Positions 1 through 10,380 of a stretch of 64,000 nt of DNA are shown one piece after another (positions within the stretch are counted from its first letter, which is position 1; the number at the start of each line of letters is the position of its first letter). A model generated the notes under the pieces. That model did no database searches and was not told the DNA's origin. It worked only from the letters and a program-made list of their open reading frames with translations. The translations under genes were made by a program, and so were the position numbers. This stretch comes from Ichthyophis bannanicus (Eukaryota > Chordata > Amphibia > Gymnophiona > Ichthyophiidae): the NCBI GenBank assembly GCA_033557465.1, contig CM066045.1, forward strand, positions 132,453,596 through 132,517,595, given 5' to 3'.

Positions 1-262
1 CCTCCCTCCTCCCCTTGGAGTTGCAGTCATATGATTTATTTTGCTAATTTTTTGCTGTCTTTTAGCTATGTCATCAGACTGAGCAAGATGGCACCCTTGG
101 GCTGGAAGGGGACCGCGCATGCGCGCTGCAATTCTCAAAGGCTTTCTTTGAAAGCTGGGGAAATTGCTCCGCAAGGGCTCCGTCGGCGCCGACGTCACCC
201 ATATGTGAGGACTGATTCCTGCTGCTCCTGGAGAACACCTGTTACAGGTGAGTAACTACTCT
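1..262 (+). mobile_element. DIRS element E1 (family A), right terminal repeat only
   Basis: This is the 3' end of a DIRS retrotransposon whose body lies upstream of the window. It begins with the CCTCCCTCCTCCCC tract that follows the internal complementary region in every family A copy here. It then carries the AAGATGGCACCCTTGGG block, the CGCGCATGCGCGC block, the palindrome CGTCGGCGCCGACG, the CCCATATGTGAGGACTGATT block, and the terminal CTGTTACAGGTGAGTAACT. The same order occurs at the right ends of E3, E5, E6 and E10. The right boundary abuts the left end of E2 with no spacer. Confidence 0.9.
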
Positions 263-655
263 ATCTCCAGGAACAAGCAGGAATGTAGTCTTCACATATG
301 GGTATCATCAGTACCGACGGAACCTGCACGGGAACGCTCCCCAGCATCCAATAGGAACGCTTTTGGGAGCATCCCTCAGCACATGCGCGCTGCCTTCCCG
401 CCTTTCCAACTGTCCCTCTTCAGTTCTTCGTTTTCCGTGGAGCTGATAAGACCCATACCCTGTCACCGCAGAAAATTCCATCTTTAAAATTGTTTTCTTG
501 TGGTCGCGTTTGCCTCCACACAACGCCTACCGGTACCGCCGTTTCTTTTCTTTTCTTTAAAAAAAAAAAAAGAAACTTGAACTGTTTCTCTTCAGAAACC
601 TTTCTTTTTCGGTGCTAGGCGCCATTTTGGGCATTTGGCCCCATATTCCTGAAAC

Positions 656-3600
656 ATGGAAAAACCAACTAGTGGTTTCAAAAAATGTACTAAGTGTGGC
701 GGCACCATTTCCGTCACTGACACCCATGATTGGTGTCTTAAATGTTTAGGACCTGAACATTCTCCATCTGAATGTCTCTCCTGTATGGGGAAGACAGAAC
801 CGGGCTGCAAAGCTCGGTACCCTCTTTTCCTCGGATGCCAGATCCATTGCATCGACATCTTCAAGGGCCTCTTCTTCCTCCCATGGATCTCAGATAACTA
901 AACATGAAAGCCGGTCCTCAAAGGGTAGCTCTCCTGCTAAGTATCGAGAGGCCATTGGCATTGCCCTTGAAGGAACCACACCGGCAAAACATCCCCGGCG
1001 GGAGGTTCAGCTTCCAAAGCATCAATGGGGCTTCAGGATATTCTCGAGGCCCCGACCTCGCAAGAACTACCTGTGCCATGCTCAGGGGTCCCGGCTGTTT
1101 TCACCGGTACCGATACCCAAGCATCAGCAGCGTCGATAGACCAGAGGTTCCTCGCTATCGAATGCAGTATTGCAGCTCTGCTCACAGCTGTGGTACCGTT
1201 ACATAAGAACATAAGATATGCCATACTGGGTCAGACCAAGGTCCATCAAGCCCAGCATTCTGTTTCCAACAGTGGCCAGTCTAGGTCATATGTACCTAGC
1301 AGTTTCCCCAAGGGACACAGGTTCCACAATGCTTGTATTGGTTCAAGCATTGATATCCTGGGTCCCTTCTTAATAATGGTTTATGGACCTTTCCTCCAGG
1401 AACCTGTCTAAACCTTTTTTAAGCCCAGCTACACTAACAGCCTTTACTACATCCTCCGGTAACAAATTCCAGAGTTTGATTACACGTTGAGTGAAAAAAT
1501 ATTTTCTATTATTAGTCTTAAATAGTTTACCCTGTAGCTTCATTGCATGTCCCCTAGTCTTTCTATATTCTGATAAGGTAAACAATCGATCTACGTTTAC
1601 CCGTTCCACTCCGTTCATTAATTTATAGACTTCTATCATATCTCCCCTCAGCCGTCTCTTTTCCATGTTAAAGAGCCCTAACCTTTTAAGCCTTTCTTCA
1701 TAATAGTATCCTTCCATCCCCTTTACCATTTTGGTGGCTCTTCTCTGAAGCTTTTCTAAAATCGCTATATCCTTTTTAAGATACGGCGACCAGAATTGCA
1801 CACAATATTCAAGGTGCGGTCTCACCATGGAACGATACAGAGGCATTATAATATCTTTTGTTTTATTTTTCATTCCTTTCCTTATGATACCTAGCATTCT
1901 ATTTGCTCTCTTGGCCGCCGCTGCACACTGGGCCGAGGGTTTTAACATGGTATCCACAATGACGCCTAAATCTTTTTCCTGGGTGGTGGTTCCTAATGTG
2001 GAACCTTGCATCGTGTAACCATAGTTTGGGTTGTTCTTCCCTAGGTGCATAACCTTGCACTTGTCCACATTAAATTTCATCTGCCATTTTGATGCCCAGT
2101 CTTCCAATTTATCAAGATCCTCTTGCAGTTTTCCACAATCCTCTTGGGTTTTAACAACTTTAAATAGTTTTGTGTCATTTGCAAATTTGATAACCTCACT
2201 CGTTATTCCACTTTCCAGGTCATTTATGAATATGTCAAAAAGCAGCGGACCCAGCACAGATCCCTAGGGTACACCACTATTCACCTTTCTCCATTGGGAA
2301 AATTGGCCATTTAGCCCTACCCTCTGCTTTCTATCTTTTAACCAGTTCCTGATCCACAATAGTACACTGCCTCCTATCCCATGACTCTTTAGTTTTGCCA
2401 AAAGTCTCTCATGAGGGACCTTGTCAAAGGCTTTCTGAAAGTCCAGATACACAATATCAACCGACCCACCTTTGTCCACCTGATTATTCTTCAAAAAAAA
2501 CATAACAGATTAGTAAGACAAGATCTTCCTTGTCTAAAGCCATGTTGGCTGTCTCCCATTAGGTCATGACTATCTGCATGCTGAGTAATTTTATTCTTTA
2601 TGATGGTTTCTACCATTTTTCCTGGTACTGATGTCAGGCTCACCGGTCTGTAGTTTCCCGGATCACCCCTGGAACCCTTTTTAAAAATTGGTGTTACATT
2701 GGCGATCCTCCAATCTTCAGGTATTTGAGATGATTTTAATGATAGTTCACAGATTACTAATAGTAGGTCTGCAATCTCATATTTCAGTTCTTTCAACACC
2801 CTTGGATGTATACCATCCGGCCCAGGTGATTTGCTACTCTTCAGTTTATTTAATAGTTGTAATACATCTTCCCGATGTATCGATATTTCCTTCAAATCTT
2901 CCGCACCTTTAAATACCACTTCAGTCTGGGTAACATCCCTACATCTTCCTCAGTAAAGACTGAAGCAAAGAATTCATTCAGTCTCTCCGCTATCGCCTTG
3001 TCGCCTCTTAGTGCTCCTTTAACCCCTTTATCATCTAATGGACCAACCATCTATGGTTCAACGGCCACCGTACTGACATCGATACCGATGCCGGTGCCTA
3101 CACCGGTACAGACACCTGTACCGGTACTGACAGTACCGGCCCTGGTGGGAATACTTCCTATGCCATCTTTGGCTGGAATCGACAGATCGGTACCGGATCA
3201 ACTCGGTACCGACTTCGATCGATAACGGGACCGTGCTTTGCATGAGCATCGTGGTCAGGAATTCTTCGAATCCTCTGATTCCGTAGACTCTGACAATTCT
3301 GCTGGTACCAGAGGGCTTCTCCTAGAAGATCCCTCTTCTCCCCAACGCAGAATGTGACCTTCAAAGGACATGTCTTTTCAGGATTTTATTTGTGATATGG
3401 CCAAGGGCCTTTCAATCACGGTAGCTCCTGAAGGGGAACCCAGAGCAAAGGAATTGGAGATTCTCCAATATCCTAAAGCTCCAAAGGAAGCAGCTACTCT
3501 GCCCATCCATGAAATTCTGCATTACTTGATGCTCAGAATGTGGGAGACGTCTATGACTACATCTCCTCATTCTAGGAGACTTGATACTATGTATTGAGTT

Positions 3601-4343
3601 CCGCCATATTCTGGATTTCAAAAGACTCAGCTGCCACACCGTTCAGTGGTGGTGGAGTCAGCCATGCGTAAGATGAAAAGTGCAAAGAGGCATGCATCCA
3701 ATCCTCCAGGTCGTGAATGCAGGACTCTGGAAGCTTTTGGGCGCCAAACATTTCAGGCTTCCATGCTTTCAGTTAGGATCAGTTCATATATACTATATAT
3801 GGGAATGTTCCTTAAAGAAGTTACAGGAGACTTGGAGCTTATGAGCCCATTTCTCCCAGATGACAAAAGACAAGACTTTCTTGCTTTAGTTAAGCATGCT
3901 CAAGATGTCTGCAAGTTTGTGAATCGTGTGCAGCCTTTGACTGCTTTGAATGCATCAGCAGAACTTCTGCTATTGCCATTGGGGCATGACGGATTGCCTG
4001 GCTTCAGGCATCAGACTTGGAGACTTGGGTACAGGACAAGTTAGGCAACATTCCTTGCACGGAAAAGAATCTCTTTGGCAAGAACTGGCAGGAGAAGGCT
4101 AACGAGTTAGATGCTGACAATACTACTCTAGATAGATTGTCAAATTCTACAGCCACTCCAGTCAAAAAGAAGCCTTATAAAAAATCCTCTTTCAGCAAGA
4201 AGAGGAAATTGTATCCTGCCTATACCCAGCAGAGTCAAACTCAGGGTCAGGTTGCCCAAAAGGGACAAACTAGACAGCAAAAGAAGCCAAAACGCCCGAG
4301 AGCCCAACTAGCTCCGCAGGTTCACCCCCCTCATGGGCTTTGA
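656..4343 (+). pseudogene. DIRS gag-like ORF of E2, split by a CR1 insertion
   Basis: Family B gag reading frame. The ATG at 656 starts MEKPTSGFKKC, followed by the Cys/His array CxxC...H...CLxCLGPxHxxxxCxxC shared by every DIRS gag here, probably a metal-binding module. The frame breaks near 800. The CR1 element occupies 1201-3053. Gag resumes in a region dense in ACCGGTACC-type words (about 3060-3230), then encodes a conserved segment with FQDFICDMAKGLS, ILQYPKAPKEA and MRKMKSAKRHAS, and ends in a basic, Gln-rich tail at the stop near 4343. Stops at about 3597 and frame changes around 4017 make it non-functional. RT/RNase H follows after about 70 nt. The assignment rests on position and on similarity among the copies; no nucleocapsid zinc knuckle of retroviral type (CX2CX4HX4C) is visible. 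Confidence 0.75.
1201..3053 (-). mobile_element. CR1/L2-clade LINE, 5'-truncated, inserted in E2 gag
   Basis: A non-LTR retrotransposon in antisense to E2. Its 3' end is at 1201, where the minus strand ends GACCCAGTATGGCATATCTT followed by TATGTTCTTATGT, the usual tail of CR1/L2-like elements. The minus-strand reading gives reverse transcriptase motifs: [48 protein letters not shown], and a C-terminal block [14 protein letters not shown]...[10 protein letters not shown]...[18 protein letters not shown]. The frame is broken near 2500 (ORF 2491-2919 shifts into 2264-2503) and by a stop near 2260. The catalytic FADD is FAND here (codon on plus 2177-2179), so this copy cannot encode an active polymerase. 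The endonuclease domain is absent. It is very similar to the copy at 39703-41291. Confidence 0.9.
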
Positions 4344-4412
4344 CTCCTTCCTAGAGAGCTTATCCTTCCTGCATCTGAGGGGTCCCCAACCCCCCAATAT
4401 CCCAGGCAGGTT

Positions 4413-6188
4413 ATGCCACTTTGCCGGCAGATAGCATCAGATAACAGCAGAAGATTGGACTCTGTCCATTGTAGGAGAGGGTACAAGCTTCATTTCCACA
4501 GCATATCCCCTCGTAGAATTCTAAGGCTATTCAATTCTCAAACCTCCGCAGACAATCTGCTAGATCACGAGGTCTCAACACTTCTTGCCCAAGGGGCAAT
4601 AGAAGAGGTACCCATTCTTCAACAGGGTACAGGGTTCTACTCCCTCTATTTTCTTATTCCAAAGAAAACAGGAGGACACAGACTCATTCTAGACCTCCGA
4701 GATTTGAACAAATACCTGTTCCGAAAGAAGTTCAAAATGATTTTTCTAGTAACTCTTCTGCCATACCTTCAATGCCAGGATTGGCTTTGCTCTCTAGACT
4801 TAAAGGATGCATACACTCACATTCTGATCCATCCAGATCACAGGAAATTCTTGCGATTCCTTTTCAGTGGATAACATTTCCAGTACAGGGTTCTTCCCTT
4901 TGGTCTGGCTTCAGCACCAAGAGTATTCACGAAATGCATGGCAGTAGTAGCTGCATTTCTGCGAACCCTGGGGATATTCGTCTTCCCTTACATAGACGAC
5001 TGGCTCATTCGAGCCCCTACAGTTGCAGAGGCCAGTACTGCACTGTTTCGCACAATGCGAATCCTCCAATACTTGGGGTTGGTAATAAACTTCCCAAAAT
5101 CCCAACTTGTTCCTTCCCAATGCCTGGAATTCATAGGGACCTGTCTCGATACCAAATAGGCAAAGGCTTTCCTTCCACAGGCCCGGTGTCTTCGCATAAT
5201 GCAACTAGCTTCTCAAGCAGCAGGGAAGTCGTCCCTAACTGCTCGGGAGCTACTACAGTTACTGGGACATATGTCATCCACAGTTCATGTAGTCCCATAT
5301 GCTCATCTCCACATGCGAGCAGCCCAGTGGACCCTATCCACACAGTGGACACAGGCCACAGGACACTTATCAGAAAAAATAATAAACTCTCATTGGCTAA
5401 TTTTGTCCCTCCAATGGTGGTAATCACTAGAAAATCTGACAGTGGGGTCTCCTTTTCATCAACCCCTCTTTCAGGCCACCCTAACAACAGATGCATCACA
5501 GGTGGGTTGGGGAGCACACCTGAATCATCTCTCTACACAGGGCACCTGGTCTCCACTGGAGGCTGGTCTACATATAATCCTCCTGGAATTAAGAGCAATC
5601 TATTTAGCTCTTCAAGTATTCCACGTCCAGCTCAGCTACAAGACAGTCCTAGTCCAGACGGACAATCAAGTAGCCATGTTCTATTTGAACAAGCAGGGTG
5701 GAACAGGCTCTCTGTCGTTATGCAACGAAGCTTTGCGACTGTGGGCCCTCGCCAGAGAGTATCAAATTCACCTTCTAGTGGTATATCTTCCAGGCAGTCA
5801 AAACCTTTGGGCAGACAAACTCAGTTGAGTACTGCTGCCTCACGAGTGGTCTCTCCACCTAGACCAGGTGGCAAAGATATTTCATCTCTGGGGCACTCCA
5901 GACATAGACCTCTTTGCAAGTCCACTGAATGCCAAACTTCCCCGGTTCTGTTCCAGGATTCCGGCTCACAATTGTCAGGCAAGGGATGCCTTCCTCCTTC
6001 ATTGGGGTCAGGACTTCCTTTATGCCTTCCCACCTATTCCCCTCATCCCCAAAACACTTTTCAAGCTTCAGAGAGACAGGGGTCGTATGATTCTCATAGC
6101 GCCACGATGGCCACACCAGTGGTGGTATCCCCTGCTTCTACATCTCTCTCAAGCTACACCTCTGGAGTTAGTGTATGCTCCAGTTCTC
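4413..6188 (+). pseudogene. DIRS reverse transcriptase/RNase H of E2, one frame with four stops
   Basis: The RT/RNase H polyprotein of family B stays in one frame across 4413-6188 but carries in-frame stops at 4872-4874 (TAA), 5157-5159 (TAG), 5421-5423 (TAA) and 5826-5828 (TGA). RT landmarks are FLIPKKTGGHRLILDLRDLNKY, DWLCSLDLKDAYTHILIHPDH and the polymerase site FPYIDDWLI. The RNase H acids are all retained: D in TTDASQVGWGAH, E in LLELRAI, D in QTDNQVAMF and D in WADKLS. The segment IDLFASPLNAKLPRFCS and MILIAPRWPHQWWYP then leads toward the recombinase, but E3 is inserted at 6186. The pattern of isolated stops in a preserved frame suggests decay by point mutation. Confidence 0.9.
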
Positions 6189-6592
6189 CAGGACCAAGCA
6201 AGAAGTCAGTCCTCACATATGGGTGTCATCGGCACCGATGAATCCCCAGCGGAGCATTTCCCCAGCTTTCTTTGAAAGCCTTTGGGAATGCAGGCACGCA
6301 TGCGCGGTTCCCTTCCCGCCTAAAGGTGCCATCTTACCTTAGTCTCTTTTTTTCCGTGAAGCCCACCGGACGTGTGTCCAGTTTTCCCTGTTAAAATTAG
6401 ATTTTTCAGCGATTTTTTGCTCTTTTTCTACCGGTTCGATGCCGGTTCCCCTCCCGCCGGGTTTGGTACACCGGTATCGAGCCCGATTCCTCTTTTTCGG
6501 TTTTTGCCCTTCGTGGCTGGTGTTCGCGCCCTTTTTTCTTTTTTTCCCTGGAAGGCCGGTCTTTTGACCTCGCGGAGACTCTTTTTTCCCCG

Positions 6593-8468
6593 ATGGCTTC
6601 TAGTGGTTTTAAAAAGTGTGATCGGTGTAAGAAACTAATGTTTCTCACCGACACACACGACTGCTGCCTTCGGTGCCTGGGTCCCGACCACGATCCTAAG
6701 TCGTGTGGGGCCTGTGGAAAAATGTCTTCCAAGGCACTACGAAGTCGCCAGCAGCAAAAGGAAAGGCTTTTCTCTGACTCAGCCTCCGGCCGGGCCCGGA
6801 CCTCGTCTGAGGCCTCGACATCTCGGGATTCCGATCCCGAGCGCCGTCGAACCTCCTCGGACAGGGGGTCCCCCGACCGGGAATGCAAGAGGAAGAAACG
6901 GCTCGCGAGGGCGTCGTCGGAAGAGGTCCCTGGCTCCTCAAGGGCCAGGTCTAAGACCCCCGACCGTCGCCCTGGGCCTGTGGAACCGGAGAAGCCTGCC
7001 AAAGTTCCTCGTGTGGAGCCGGATTCTGCTGGACACGTAAGCCCCGTAGTCCTCGTGGACTCTCCTCCCAGGGAGCTGATGTCGGGCCCAGCGCCGCCGG
7101 GGCCCGAGTCGGTGGCTGCTGCGTCTCCAGAGCTGAATCTCAGGATGACAGCCTTGGAGATCAGAATGTCTGCCTTCATGGAGCAGCAGCGGGCACTGGA
7201 GACCCTGGAGACCGAGACGATACTCGAGTCCATCATGGCTCGCAGTCGACCTCGGTCGCAGTCCCCCTCGACCTCCCGTTCGGGACCGAATGCGTCGACG
7301 TCGGTGCCTCCGGCGTCGGGGCGGGTGTGCCAGGGCCCCGCGGGGTCGGACCCCGACTCTTCCTCAGATGAGTCGACTTGGGAGACGGAGGACGAGGAGT
7401 CTCCTGACACCTTTAAGACTCGGTGCGTCCCTTCGGACTCACCGCAGTCTGAGCCCCGGAGTAGGTCCCCCCCCGGAGGACACCCGGTTCTCGGAGTTCG
7501 TCCGGGATATGGCCACTGCCTTGGCTATTCCGGCGGGTCCCGAGGAAGAGCCTCAAGCTGTAGAGCTCGAGGCGCTGCAGTATGACTCTCCTCCGAAGGA
7601 GGCCTTTACTGTCCCGGTTCCTCTGATGCTGGAACGGCTCCTCTTCCGTATGTGGGAGGCACTGGCCTCGGCGCCGGTTCTTAGCAAGCGAGTCGATTCG
7701 ATCTATCGGCTTCGTAAGAGCCCTAGTTTTCAGAAGGCACAGCTACCACACCATTCCATGGTTGTGGAATCGGCCATGCATCGTCTGAAGAGTCAGAAGA
7801 TGCCGTCCGCGGTGCCTCCTGGCAGGGAGGCCCGAAGCCTGGATGGCGTCGATAGAAAGTGTTTTCAGGGCTCGATGCTTGCTTGCCGTGTCCAGTCTTA
7901 CCAGCTGTAGATGGGCATGTACTTGCGGGATCTGGCCAAGGAGTTGGCCGGATTCTCTGCTGGTCTCTCCGGGGAACCCTTGCAGAGATTTAAGTCCTTG
8001 TCCTCGGGGATTCGGGACTGCTCGAAGTTCATGTCCTGCGCCGCCTACAATGGCTTCGAGGCTTCGGCCCGAGTTGCGGCAGCCAGCATCGCGGCTCGAC
8101 GCCAGGCATGGCTACAGTCATCGGACTTCGAGCCATGGGTTCAGGACAAGTTGGTCGATGTCCCTTGCCGAGGTGAAAACCTATTTGGCAAGCCCATGAC
8201 CGAGAAGGCCACTCAGCTCGATTCCGAGCACCTTACCCAGACGAGGCTGTCGAGGAAGACCTCTGCCCCTTCTCATAAAAAGAAGGGCTCGGGTAAAAAG
8301 CCCTTTTACCCAAGGAAGGGCACTGCCTACAAACAGTACCCACAATATCAGGCTGCCCAAGCTGCCCCCCAGGGTCAGCAAGCCAAGGGCCAGGGTAATG
8401 GGGCCCGTAGGCAGAGGACCCCCAAGCCTCAGGTCCCTGCTGCCACTCAGCAGGGTGGGGGCTTTTGA
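6593..8468 (+). pseudogene. DIRS gag-like ORF of E3, one frameshift and one stop
   Basis: The ATG at 6593 begins MASSGFKKCDRCKKLM, and a Cys/His module follows (CDRC, H, CCLRCLGPDHD, CGACGKMSSKALRSRQ). A long Ser/Arg/Pro-rich, charged linker follows (residues about 60-290). The conserved gag core carries FSEFVRDMATALAIP, LEALQYDSPPKEAF, HHSMVVESAMHRLKSQKM and WVQDKLVDVPCRGENLFGK. The C terminus is Lys-, Gln- and Gly-rich and ends GGGF at 8468. A run of eight C at about 7467-7474, where E10 has seven, shifts the frame. A TAG at 7908-7910 replaces a Tyr codon in QLYMGMYL. The start is set by the match to E10 and E5. It overlaps the RT frame by about 70 nt. Confidence 0.82.
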
Positions 8469-10380
8469 CTCCTTGAGCATAGCCTCTCCTCCATTGCTCT
8501 CCCAACCCTGCACAGGAGGTCGCCTCGCCCTCTTTGCTCACCAGTGGCCCCTTATCACCGGGGACAGTTGGGTGCTGGAGATAATCCACAAGGGATATGC
8601 CCTCCATTTCCACCAACTGCCACCCCCATATTTTCCAGGGGAGCCTCCAAGGCCTCCTCTGCACACAGACCTTCTCCGTCGGGAGCTTCAGGGTCTGTTG
8701 GTGGACAGGGCGGTGGAGCCTGTGCCTCCCCACTTGCAAGGTCATGGATTCTACTCCAGGTATTTCCTGGTGCCCAAAAGGACCGGTGGCCTTCGTCCCA
8801 TTTTGGACCTCAGGAACCTCATCAAGTTCCTAGTGAAAGAAAAGTTCAAGATGCTTACTCTTGGAACTCTTCTGCCGTACCTCCAGCAGGGAGATTGGCT
8901 ATGCTCCATAGATCTAAAGGATGTGTACACTCACATCCTCATTCATCCAGACCACAGACAGTACCTAAGGTTCATCGTGGGAGGAAACCACTATCAGTAC
9001 AGAGTGCTGCCTTTCGGCCTCACCTCCGCCCCCAGGATCTTTACAATATGCTTAGCAGTGGTGGCGGCCTACCTGAGAAATCAGGGCATCTTTGTCTTCC
9101 CCTATCTGGACGACTGGCTCATCAGGGGTCAGGCAGGTCAGGAGGTCAATCAAGCCACCCTCAGGACCATTGCTCTTCTACAATGCCTGGGGTTTGTCAT
9201 AAACTTCGCAAATTCCACTTTGCTCCCTTCCCAGAACTTGGAGTTCATAGGGGCAAGGTTGGACTCTCTCCTGGCAAAGGCATTCTTGCCAGAAAACAGA
9301 GCCCGAAGGTTGATGGCCTTGGCAAGTCAGTTTCTCAGCAGGTCCCTGGTCTCCGCCAGACTCTTCCTGCGGCTTCTAGGCCACATGGCTTCGACAGTAC
9401 CTGTGACCCCCAATGCCAGGCTCCATATGCGGCCTGCACAGTCGTGCCTTCGGACTCAGTGGTCACAGGCCACAGGCAGCCTCAGAGACAGGATAAGGGT
9501 GTCCAGACCATTTCTGCACTCCCTCAACTGGTGGCTACACCCACCCAATCTGTTGAAAGGGGTGCCCTTTCAGATTCCAGGTTACACAGTGATGCTAAGA
9601 ACAGATGCCTCCCTGCAAGGCTGGGGAGCGCATTGTCTGGGCAAGTGCACACAGGGCCTCTGGTCTCCCTGGGAAGCTGCACAGCAGATCAATCTCCTCG
9701 AACTCAGAGCTATTCGATTAGCACTCAAAGCTTTCACTCCTACCCTGGCTCAACAGTCTGTCCTGATTCAGACAGAAAACCAAGTTGCCATGTTTTTTGT
9801 GAAAAAACAGGGCGGAACTGGGTCCAGGATCCTTTGTCGGGAAGCTCAGGACCTTTGTTCTTTTGCCCTCAAGCACAACATGCTCCTCAGGGCTGTGTAC
9901 CTTCCAGGCCAGGACAACTACCTGGCAGACAGGTTAAGCAGGATACTGCAGCCCCACGAGTGGCAGCTGCATCCTTCAGTAGTTGAGAATATCTTCCTGA
10001 AATGGGGTCTCCCTTTGATGGATCTCTTTGCCAGCCCCATGAACAAGCAACTGCCAAAGTTCTGCTCCAGGCAACCGCATCCTCTGCGGAGAGCAGCGGT
10101 TGCTTTTCTGATGTCTTGGTCTCAGGGCCTCCTCTATGCGTTTCCTTCCACGCCCTTGGTGGCCCGAACCCTATTCAAGATTCTCCAGGACAAGGCCTCG
10201 GTCCTGCTGGTAGCTCCCAGGTGGCCGAGACAACCTTGGTTTCCCCTTCTGCTTCAACTGGCGGTAGATCCTCCACTGCCTCTGGGGTTGCAACCCGACC
10301 TTCCCACACAGGACCAGGGTTCCCTTCTGCACCCCAATCTCAAATCTCTCAATTTGATGGCCTGGAGGCTGCAAGGGTAG
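8398..10380 (+). CDS. DIRS reverse transcriptase/RNase H polyprotein of E3, open frame
   Basis: A continuous 660-codon frame, the longest in the window. RT landmarks are YFLVPKRTGGLRPILDLRNL (residues about 120-140), GDWLCSIDLKDVYTHILIHPDH, YRVLPFGLTSAPR and the active site FVFPYLDDWLI. The RNase H-like part has D in RTDASLQGWGAH, E in LLELRAI and D in LADRLSR. The third acid, in QTDNQ of E2 and MDNQ of E5 and E10, is Glu here (GAA at 9775-9777). The C-terminal segment MDLFASPMNKQLPKFCS to LLVAPRWPRQPWFPLLLQ is typical of DIRS. The frame starts inside the end of gag and overlaps the recombinase frame by up to 379 nt. The true start is unknown; 8398 is the first ATG in the open frame. Expression may use reinitiation or frameshifting, which I cannot judge. 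Confidence 0.92.
   Translation: MGPVGRGPPSLRSLLPLSRVGAFDSLSIASPPLLSQPCTGGRLALFAHQWPLITGDSWVLEIIHKGYALHFHQLPPPYFPGEPPRPPLHTDLLRRELQGLLVDRAVEPVPPHLQGHGFYSRYFLVPKRTGGLRPILDLRNLIKFLVKEKFKMLTLGTLLPYLQQGDWLCSIDLKDVYTHILIHPDHRQYLRFIVGGNHYQYRVLPFGLTSAPRIFTICLAVVAAYLRNQGIFVFPYLDDWLIRGQAGQEVNQATLRTIALLQCLGFVINFANSTLLPSQNLEFIGARLDSLLAKAFLPENRARRLMALASQFLSRSLVSARLFLRLLGHMASTVPVTPNARLHMRPAQSCLRTQWSQATGSLRDRIRVSRPFLHSLNWWLHPPNLLKGVPFQIPGYTVMLRTDASLQGWGAHCLGKCTQGLWSPWEAAQQINLLELRAIRLALKAFTPTLAQQSVLIQTENQVAMFFVKKQGGTGSRILCREAQDLCSFALKHNMLLRAVYLPGQDNYLADRLSRILQPHEWQLHPSVVENIFLKWGLPLMDLFASPMNKQLPKFCSRQPHPLRRAAVAFLMSWSQGLLYAFPSTPLVARTLFKILQDKASVLLVAPRWPRQPWFPLLLQLAVDPPLPLGLQPDLPTQDQGSLLHPNLKSLNLMAWRLQG

Noticed and set aside
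4772..6241. A 489-codon open frame overlapping E2 RT/RNase H in another frame
   Set aside because: Its Ser/Pro/His-rich product has no RT motifs, while the frame starting at 4413 carries every RT and RNase H motif despite four stops.
6406..7410. A 334-codon open frame on the minus strand across E3 gag
   Set aside because: It is the complement of the GC-rich Ser/Arg linker of gag; similar antisense frames in E5 and E10 have different boundaries and no recognisable domain.
8544..9986. A 480-codon plus-strand frame over E3 RT
   Set aside because: It is the +2 shadow of the 660-codon RT/RNase H frame; the motifs are all in the latter.
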